Shown in pieces: positions 7,125-12,231 of a stretch of DNA of 12,231 bases. The position numbers and the translations under genes are program-made. Below the pieces are notes generated by a model. The model was not told the DNA's origin and did not search any database. It worked only from the letters and a program-made list of their open reading frames with translations. Origin of the DNA: Prevotellaceae bacterium UBA5903 (lineage in GTDB: Bacteria > Bacteroidota > Bacteroidia > Bacteroidales > Bacteroidaceae); NCBI GenBank assembly GCA_002431845.1, contig DJEH01000008.1:1-12231 (forward strand). The letters run 5' to 3'. Positions within the stretch are counted from its first letter, which is position 1; each line of letters begins with the position of its first letter.

Positions 7125-8639
7125 ATGTCTGAAAGAAAAGTTCGTGTGCGTTTTGCACCCAGTCCAACAGGTCCTCTACATATAGGCGGTGTTAGAACCG
7201 CACTCTATAACTATTTGTTTGCTCGCCAACATGGTGGCGATATGGTGTTCCGCATTGAAGATACAGACTCTAACCGCTTTGTGCCAGGAGCCGAAGATTA
7301 TATTATTGAATCGTTTAAGTGGTTGGGTATAGAGTTTGACGAGGGCGTAAGCTTTGGTGGCGAACATGGTCCTTACAGACAGAGCGAACGCCGCGACATA
7401 TATCGCAAGTATGTTCGCCAACTGCTTGATGCAGGCAAGGCATACATAGCATTCGATACACCCGAAGAACTCAATGCTAAGCGCGAAAGCGTACAAAACT
7501 TCCAATACGATGCTCACACACGTATGGAAATGCGCAACTCGCTTGTGTTGGGCGAGGAAAAAACACAACAACTCATTGATGAAGGCCAACAATACGTTGT
7601 ACGCTTTAAGGTAGAGCCAGGCGAAGAGGTACATGTAAAGGACATCATTCGTGGTGATGTGCGTATTATGAGCGATATCCTCGACGATAAAGTGCTTTAT
7701 AAGAGCGCTGACGACCTGCCAACTTACCACTTGGCTAACATCGTAGACGACCATTTGATGGAGATATCGCACGTTATTCGTGGCGAAGAATGGTTGCCTT
7801 CTGCCCCCTTGCACGTGTTGCTATATCGAGCCTTTGGTTGGGAAGATTCTATGCCTCAGTTTGCTCATTTACCACTATTACTCAAGCCCGATGGAAAGGG
7901 TAAACTCTCAAAGCGCGATGGCGACCGTTTAGGTTTCCCTGTGTTCCCGCTCGAGTGGCACGACCCTAAAACAGGTGACATCTCTTCAGGTTATCGCGAA
8001 AGCGGCTATTTGCCCGAGGCTGTTATTAACTTCTTGGCACTTCTTGGTTGGAACCCTGGTACCGATCAGGAAATACTTTCAATGCAAGAACTCATTGATC
8101 AGTTTGACCTTTCAAAGTGCTCAAAGAGCGGTGCAAAGTTCGATTATATAAAGGGACAATGGTTTAATCGCGAATATATACTCAAAACAGATAATGACAA
8201 GCTTGCTCCTCAATTCGACAAGATATTAAAGGAGAATGGCATCAATGTACCTATTGAACGTGTAGCTGCTGTTGTTGGCATGATGAAGATGAAAAAGATA
8301 AACTTCATCAAAGAGTTGTGGCCATTGTGCGACTTCTTCTTTATCGAACCAACTTACAGCATGGACGATAAGTTTACGCGAAAAAACTGGAAAGAAGGTG
8401 CAAAAGCCGATATGCAAGAACTTTATACCTTGCTTGAAGGCTTGACCGACTTCTCTATCGAAAGCCAAAAGAGTGTGGTAGATAAGTGGGCTACCGAAAC
8501 TGGCAAAAAACCTTGGAACCCTTGGCGTGTATGCCTTGTAGGTACGGGTAAGGGTCCTGACATGTACGAACTTGCCGCATTTTTGGGCAAGGAAGAAACG
8601 CTTAAGCGCATGCAAAAGGCTATTGAAGAGTTAGCATAA
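7125..8639 (+). CDS. gltX: Glutamate--tRNA ligase GltX
   Basis: A class I aminoacyl-tRNA synthetase that charges tRNA-Glu with glutamate in the cytoplasm. The 504-residue length is normal for Bacteroidota. The HIGH-type motif is in PSPTGPLHIGG (13-22ff, HIGG at 19-22). The conserved RGEEWLPSAPLH is at 219-230, and the KMSKS-type loop is KLSKR at 260-264. The C-terminal anticodon-binding part ends in WNPWRVCLVGTGKGPDMYEL, typical of the family. The start ATG gives the standard MSERKVRVRFAPSPTG opening and has a well placed promoter upstream. The waaA gene follows on the same strand after 188 bases that contain two repeat hairpins. Nothing in the protein looks unusual. Confidence 0.98.
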   Translation: MSERKVRVRFAPSPTGPLHIGGVRTALYNYLFARQHGGDMVFRIEDTDSNRFVPGAEDYIIESFKWLGIEFDEGVSFGGEHGPYRQSERRDIYRKYVRQLLDAGKAYIAFDTPEELNAKRESVQNFQYDAHTRMEMRNSLVLGEEKTQQLIDEGQQYVVRFKVEPGEEVHVKDIIRGDVRIMSDILDDKVLYKSADDLPTYHLANIVDDHLMEISHVIRGEEWLPSAPLHVLLYRAFGWEDSMPQFAHLPLLLKPDGKGKLSKRDGDRLGFPVFPLEWHDPKTGDISSGYRESGYLPEAVINFLALLGWNPGTDQEILSMQELIDQFDLSKCSKSGAKFDYIKGQWFNREYILKTDNDKLAPQFDKILKENGINVPIERVAAVVGMMKMKKINFIKELWPLCDFFFIEPTYSMDDKFTRKNWKEGAKADMQELYTLLEGLTDFSIESQKSVVDKWATETGKKPWNPWRVCLVGTGKGPDMYELAAFLGKEETLKRMQKAIEELA

Positions 8640-8650
8640 CAAAGTTTATA

Positions 8651-8702
8651 TGCAAGTAGGTGCTCAAGGTGAGTAGAATCTTATCTTTAACGCCTACTTG
8701 TA
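8651..8702. repeat. Diverged repeat pair after gltX
   Basis: CAAGTAGGTG (8653-8662) faces CGCCTACTTG (8691-8700) across 28 bases, extended by two outer pairs (one of them G-T). The left arm continues as CTCAAGG, recognisably the consensus TTCAAAA with changes. The outermost consensus T-A pair is C-G here, a two-sided change that keeps pairing. No T tract follows, so this is a weak candidate for a gltX terminator. Confidence 0.65.
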
Positions 8703-8713
8703 ACCTATCTATA

Positions 8714-8783
8714 TAAGTAGGTATTCAAAATTATTTTATAAGGTATTATTTTCACATTAAAAATAATTTTGAACACCTACTTA
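8714..8783. repeat. Facing repeat pair able to form a 24-pair hairpin
   Basis: The left arm (8714-8737, beginning TAAGTAGGTATTCAAAATT) faces the right arm (8760-8783, ending AATTTTGAACACCTACTTA). They pair at 23 of 24 positions around a 22-base loop; the one mismatch is A-C. AACC at 8702-8705 can also pair with GGTT at 8784-8787 across a left bulge. It is the longest and best preserved member of the repeat family, 45 bases upstream of waaA. Confidence 0.9.
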
Positions 8784-8827
8784 GGTTATTTTCTTTCTTA
8801 AGAAACTACATTACATTCCTTCTCCTA

Positions 8828-10033
8828 ATGTATTCTTTAGTAATCTATTTAATGATGCTCGGTTGCAACATTGCAGCCCTATTCAACAAAAAAGTGCGCA
8901 CAATGATGCGTGGGCATCATGACACTTGGCAAATATTGCGACGCAAAATAGGTACCGACCATTATGTGTGGTTTCATGCTGCTTCGCTGGGTGAGTTTGA
9001 GCAAGGACGCCCCTTGATGGAGCATCTTAAACGTTTGCATCCTGAAAAAAAGATACTACTGACATTCTTTTCGCCCTCGGGCTATGAGGTGAGAAAAAAC
9101 TATGCCGGAGCGGATGTTGTATGCTATTTGCCCTTCGACACACCCTTTAATGCCATTAAATTTATCAAACTGGCACGCCCTGAAGAGGCTTACTTTATTA
9201 AGTATGAGTTTTGGCGTAACTATATAGATATCTTGCACCGAAACCACATACCTGTTTATTCTGTATCAAGCATATTCCGTCCTAATCAAATTTTCTTTCG
9301 TTGGTATGGACGCAATTATGCACGTGTGTTGCACCGCATAACCCACTTCTATGTGCAAAACGAAGCGTCGAAAGAGTTGCTTGCCAATATTGGTATAAGC
9401 CAAGTGACTGTGGTAGGTGATACACGCTTTGATCGTGTGATAGACATTCGTCGTGCGGCTAAGCCATTGCCTTTGGTAGAGCGTTTTGCTGGTTGTTGGA
9501 AAGTGCTGGTTGCTGGCAGCTCGTGGCAACCCGACGAAGATATCATCATCAACTACTTTAACAATAACCAGCAGTTTAAGCTTGTACTTGCTCCTCATGT
9601 GGTGAGCGAGGCACATCTCCGTCAGATAGAAGAAAAACTGCAACGCCCCTATGTGCGTTATAGTGCAGCCACGTTAAAGGGCGTGGCAGAGGCTGATTGC
9701 TTGATTATCGATTGCTACGGACTCCTATCAAGCATTTACCGCTATGCTACAATAGCTTATGTAGGTGGAGGCTTTGGCGTGGGCATTCACAACGTGCCCG
9801 AAGCTGCGGTGTATGGTATACCTGTAATCATTGGTCCAAACAACAAGAAGTTCCGCGAAGCACAAGATTTGATAGCAAATGGCGGGTGTAGCGAGATAAA
9901 GAATGCAGATGATTTTGCAAAAATTATGCATGTGTTCCTAAACGACAAGGAGGCACTTGCTAAGGCAGGACAAGCTGCAGGAAACTACATACAGAATAAT
10001 GCTGGTGCAACAGCACAAATCATGGACAAATAA
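8828..10033 (+). CDS. waaA: 3-deoxy-D-manno-octulosonic acid (Kdo) transferase WaaA
   Basis: WaaA adds Kdo to the lipid A precursor at the inner membrane, the first step of the lipopolysaccharide inner core. The 401-residue protein begins with a hydrophobic anchor (about 2-19). It carries WFHAASLGEFEQGRPL at 48-63, whose E56 corresponds to the family's catalytic glutamate. Further family blocks are FSPSGYE (81-87), KYEFWRN (125-131), GDTRFDRV (197-204) and YVGGGFGVGIHNVPEAAVYG (311-330). These show a complete GT30 enzyme with both Rossmann halves. Whether it adds one or two Kdo units cannot be told. It follows gltX, a neighbourhood I recall in related genomes. The next gene starts 14 bases after its stop, so the three downstream-facing genes are likely one operon. 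No consensus promoter was seen in the 44 bases after the repeat hairpin. Confidence 0.95.
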   Translation: MYSLVIYLMMLGCNIAALFNKKVRTMMRGHHDTWQILRRKIGTDHYVWFHAASLGEFEQGRPLMEHLKRLHPEKKILLTFFSPSGYEVRKNYAGADVVCYLPFDTPFNAIKFIKLARPEEAYFIKYEFWRNYIDILHRNHIPVYSVSSIFRPNQIFFRWYGRNYARVLHRITHFYVQNEASKELLANIGISQVTVVGDTRFDRVIDIRRAAKPLPLVERFAGCWKVLVAGSSWQPDEDIIINYFNNNQQFKLVLAPHVVSEAHLRQIEEKLQRPYVRYSAATLKGVAEADCLIIDCYGLLSSIYRYATIAYVGGGFGVGIHNVPEAAVYGIPVIIGPNNKKFREAQDLIANGGCSEIKNADDFAKIMHVFLNDKEALAKAGQAAGNYIQNNAGATAQIMDK

Positions 10034-10047
10034 AGTACACACGTTCG

Positions 10048-11328
10048 TTGAAAGTTTTATTCGTAAATACCTCCGACCATGCAGGCGGTGCGGCGATAGC
10101 TGCATGCCGTTTGCTCAAAGCGTTGCGCCTGCAAGGTGTAGACGCCAAGATGCTTTGTGCTAAGCGGTCGTTACCCACAACAAACGAAAACATTATTTAT
10201 CTAAAGCACAAACGACTTTACAAACTGAGGTTCTTGCTCGAACGGCTCGAAATATTCGTAAAGAATGGTTTTAGCCGTCATAATCTCTTTGCAGTAGATA
10301 CCTCGCGCTTTGGCAACGATATTACGAAACTTCAGGCATTTAAAGAAGCCGACATAATACATCTGCATTGGATAAACCAAGCAATGCTCTCTATCAAAGA
10401 TATAGAACACATTATGCAAACAGGCAAACTTGTTGTGTGGACTATGCACGATATGTGGAACATTACAGGAGTGTGCCATCAAGCAGGAAGTTGTAAACGT
10501 TGGCAACAGCAATGTGGACAATGCGAGGTGTTATGCCGTCACTCTAAACACGACCTCTCTTACAAAACGTTTCGTCGCAAGCAGAGACTGTATAACAAGC
10601 ATAAGTTTGCTTTTGTGGGATGTAGCCAATGGCTTACTTCGTTTGCTAAAGAGTCGCCGCTTTTGCAACGTCAGCGCATACTGAGCATACCCAATGCCAT
10701 TGACACAAACTATTTTGCTCCGCTGTCTGATAGTGTCAATATAACGCGCAATGAACTGCGCAAACAACTTGGTTTACCTGCAGATAAACTGCTCATCCTC
10801 TTCACAGCATTCAAGGTGACAGACCCTAATAAAGGCATTGATTACTTGATAGAAAGTATGTCACTTTTATGCCAAGAACACCCCGAATTGCGTGATAAAG
10901 TAGGCATTGTTTTGGCTGGCCGAGGAGCAGAGTCGTTAAGGCATAGCTTTGCGGTTGAGGCTTACCCTATGGGCTATGTGGCCAATGAGGAGCGTATGTT
11001 ACAACTCTATCAAACTGCCAACTTATTGGCAATGCCCACGCTTATGGACAATTTGCCCAACACCATAGCCGAGGCTATGGCATGCAGTGTGCCATGCGTA
11101 GCATTCAATGTAGGCGGTGTGCCACAAATGGTTGATACGGGTGTAAATGGCTATCTTGCTACCTATCAAGACAGCCTTGACTTTGCTCATGGCATTGCAT
11201 CGGTACTGCTCTCGCCTAATTATGAATCGCTTTGTCGCAACGCTCGTGCTAAAGCGTTGAAAGCTTATTCAGAAACGAACATCGCGCAACAATATATAGA
11301 CTTATACAAGAGTTTGCTTAAACAATAA
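10048..11328 (+). CDS. Glycosyltransferase family 4 with cysteine cluster, TTG start
   Basis: A 426-residue GT-B fold sugar transferase. The start is TTG: it gives the normal family opening MKVLFVNTSDHAGGAAIAA, and there is no in-frame ATG between it and the upstream stop at 9997. A middle motif WTMHDMWNITGVC (131-143) is followed by further cysteines at 149, 156, 159 and 163, a pattern seen in WcaC-like capsule or colanic-acid transferases; metal binding is possible but unproven. The C-terminal donor-binding half has NAIDTNYF (216-223), a glycine-rich LAGRG (289-293) and DNLPNTIAEAMAC (334-346), with the family's acidic pair at D334 and E342. It lies 14 bases after waaA, so a role in lipopolysaccharide core assembly is likely. 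The sugar and acceptor are unknown. Confidence 0.9.
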   Translation: MKVLFVNTSDHAGGAAIAACRLLKALRLQGVDAKMLCAKRSLPTTNENIIYLKHKRLYKLRFLLERLEIFVKNGFSRHNLFAVDTSRFGNDITKLQAFKEADIIHLHWINQAMLSIKDIEHIMQTGKLVVWTMHDMWNITGVCHQAGSCKRWQQQCGQCEVLCRHSKHDLSYKTFRRKQRLYNKHKFAFVGCSQWLTSFAKESPLLQRQRILSIPNAIDTNYFAPLSDSVNITRNELRKQLGLPADKLLILFTAFKVTDPNKGIDYLIESMSLLCQEHPELRDKVGIVLAGRGAESLRHSFAVEAYPMGYVANEERMLQLYQTANLLAMPTLMDNLPNTIAEAMACSVPCVAFNVGGVPQMVDTGVNGYLATYQDSLDFAHGIASVLLSPNYESLCRNARAKALKAYSETNIAQQYIDLYKSLLKQ

Positions 11329-11357
11329 CGAATAATAAAAAATAAATAAACCATAAA

Positions 11358-12197
11358 ATGGACAACCCATCGCAAGAAAATAGTGTTCCTCCTTCCCCGT
11401 GCCAACATGCCAAGAGAAGGAATATAAAAATAACAGTTGCCACTGTTACGTGGAATGCAGGTAAACTTATTGAAAGAACTATCAATAGTGTTGAAAAGCA
11501 GACTTATGCGTATGTTGAACACTTAATTATCGACGGCAACTCTCATGACGAAACGCTTGAACACGTGCATCACTACCAAGAGCGCAATAGTAGGTCAAGC
11601 ATTAAGCATGAAATTGTGTGCATAAGCGAACCAGACGAAGGCTTATACGATGCCATGAACAAGGCTATAGATATGGCTACGGGATCGTATATCATATTCC
11701 TTAATGCTGGCGATACGTTTCACAACGAAAATACGCTTCAGCAAATAGCCCAAGTGGCCAAAAGTGTTGATAACTTGCCTGCTGTTATTTATGGCGACAC
11801 CGATCTTGTAGACCAAGCAGGACGTTTCATCCGCAAGCGACGCCTTTCGCCTCCAGAGCATCTAAATTGGCGCTCGTTCAAGGAGGGCATGTTGGTATGT
11901 CACCAAGCTTTCTTTGCGCGTACTGACATAGTGCGAAAGCTCCACTACGATCGTCAATATCGTTTTTCGGCCGACTTTGATTGGTGCATACGCATCATGC
12001 GCAAGGCTGATGAAATGCGACTTGCTATTGTCAATGCTCATATCGTTGTAGCTGACTATCTGAGCGAAGGACTTACTACGCGCAATCACAAGGCTTCGCT
12101 TTTTGAACGTTTTCGTATCATGAAGCATCACTATGGGCTTTTGCCTACTATTAGGCAGCATGTATGGTTTGTTGTAAGGAGTTTTATTAAGAAATAA
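11358..12197 (+). CDS. Glycosyltransferase family 2 (WcaE-like)
   Basis: A 279-residue GT-A fold transferase. The fold begins at IKITVATVTWNAGKLIERTI (23-42), then HLIIDGNSHDETL (55-67), ISEPDEGLYDAMNKAI (89-104) and FLNAGDTF (114-121). NAGD takes the place of the usual DXD metal site, as is common in this WcaE-like subgroup. CHQAFFARTDI and FSADFDWCIR further along are also typical. The 22 residues before the fold (MDNPSQENSVPPSP ...) are low-complexity and polar; no other start is available, since the next in-frame Met is far inside the fold. It starts 30 bases after the family 4 gene and probably adds a sugar to the lipopolysaccharide core or a linked glycan. Specificity is not predictable. 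Its stop is 14 bases before the closing repeat copy. Confidence 0.9.
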   Translation: MDNPSQENSVPPSPCQHAKRRNIKITVATVTWNAGKLIERTINSVEKQTYAYVEHLIIDGNSHDETLEHVHHYQERNSRSSIKHEIVCISEPDEGLYDAMNKAIDMATGSYIIFLNAGDTFHNENTLQQIAQVAKSVDNLPAVIYGDTDLVDQAGRFIRKRRLSPPEHLNWRSFKEGMLVCHQAFFARTDIVRKLHYDRQYRFSADFDWCIRIMRKADEMRLAIVNAHIVVADYLSEGLTTRNHKASLFERFRIMKHHYGLLPTIRQHVWFVVRSFIKK

Positions 12198-12211
12198 TAC
12201 ATTCCTTTATT

Positions 12212-12231
12212 TTAAGTAGGTGTTCAAAATT
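12212..12231 (-). repeat. Interspersed repeat, left-hand half-site at window end
   Basis: TTAAGTAGGTGTTCAAAATT matches the left-arm consensus and is the reverse complement of bases 1-20 with one difference. It follows the last glycosyltransferase gene by 14 bases. By analogy with 5139-5188 and 8714-8783, a facing right arm probably lies just beyond the window; that is inference. Confidence 0.8.

Noticed and set aside
7176..7814. A 212-codon open frame antisense to gltX
   Set aside because: It lies wholly inside a clear gltX gene, its translation looks like no protein family, and it is explained as a shadow of gltX codon use.
5139..8783. A CRISPR array or CRISPR-like repeat-spacer series
   Set aside because: Copies are few, alternate in orientation, are kilobases apart and have no regular spacers; no cas genes are present.
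1..12231. A 12 kb transposon or genomic island bounded by terminal inverted repeats
   Set aside because: There is no transposase, integrase or target duplication. The same repeat occurs internally several times, and the cargo is largely conserved chromosomal genes.

Overview
The window looks like chromosomal DNA of a member of the Bacteroidota, most likely Bacteroidales and probably Prevotella-like. The evidence is the gene order (DUF3098-uppP-truB-queA), a DUF4114-type lipoprotein with a serine-rich start after its lipid cysteine, a CotH protein with a C-terminal tail like a type IX secretion signal, and a promoter that matches the Bacteroidales sigma consensus (TTTG, 19 bases, TAnnTTTG). 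No species can be assigned from the sequence alone.

Layout. Positions 49-3195 hold a forward set: a small DUF3098 membrane protein, undecaprenyl-diphosphatase (uppP), tRNA pseudouridine-55 synthase (truB) and the queuosine enzyme queA, closed by a strong intrinsic terminator near 3255-3310. A secreted CotH-domain protein follows (3396-5132). It converges on a reverse-strand DUF4114 lipoprotein (5314-6867), with a hairpin terminator between them. Glutamyl-tRNA synthetase (gltX, 7125-8639) has its own clear promoter. The last unit (8828-12197) is the Kdo transferase waaA followed closely by a family 4 and a family 2 glycosyltransferase, a likely lipopolysaccharide core gene set.

How the genes fit together. 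uppP recycles the lipid carrier used for peptidoglycan and surface glycans, and waaA with the two transferases builds the lipopolysaccharide inner region, so envelope synthesis dominates. truB, queA and gltX are tRNA functions. The CotH protein and the lipoprotein are probably exported surface proteins of unknown substrate.

The most unusual signal is non-coding. An AT-rich 20-base sequence (TTAAGTAGGTRTTCAAAATT or its complement) occurs in four separate intergenic places, including both ends of the window. At 5139-5188 and 8714-8783 it forms facing pairs able to fold into long hairpins, and a diverged third pair lies at 8651-8702. No copy is inside a gene. Every downstream copy follows a forward transcription unit. 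No transposase, CRISPR array, RNA gene or defence system is visible. No stretch over 300 bases lacks a gene.
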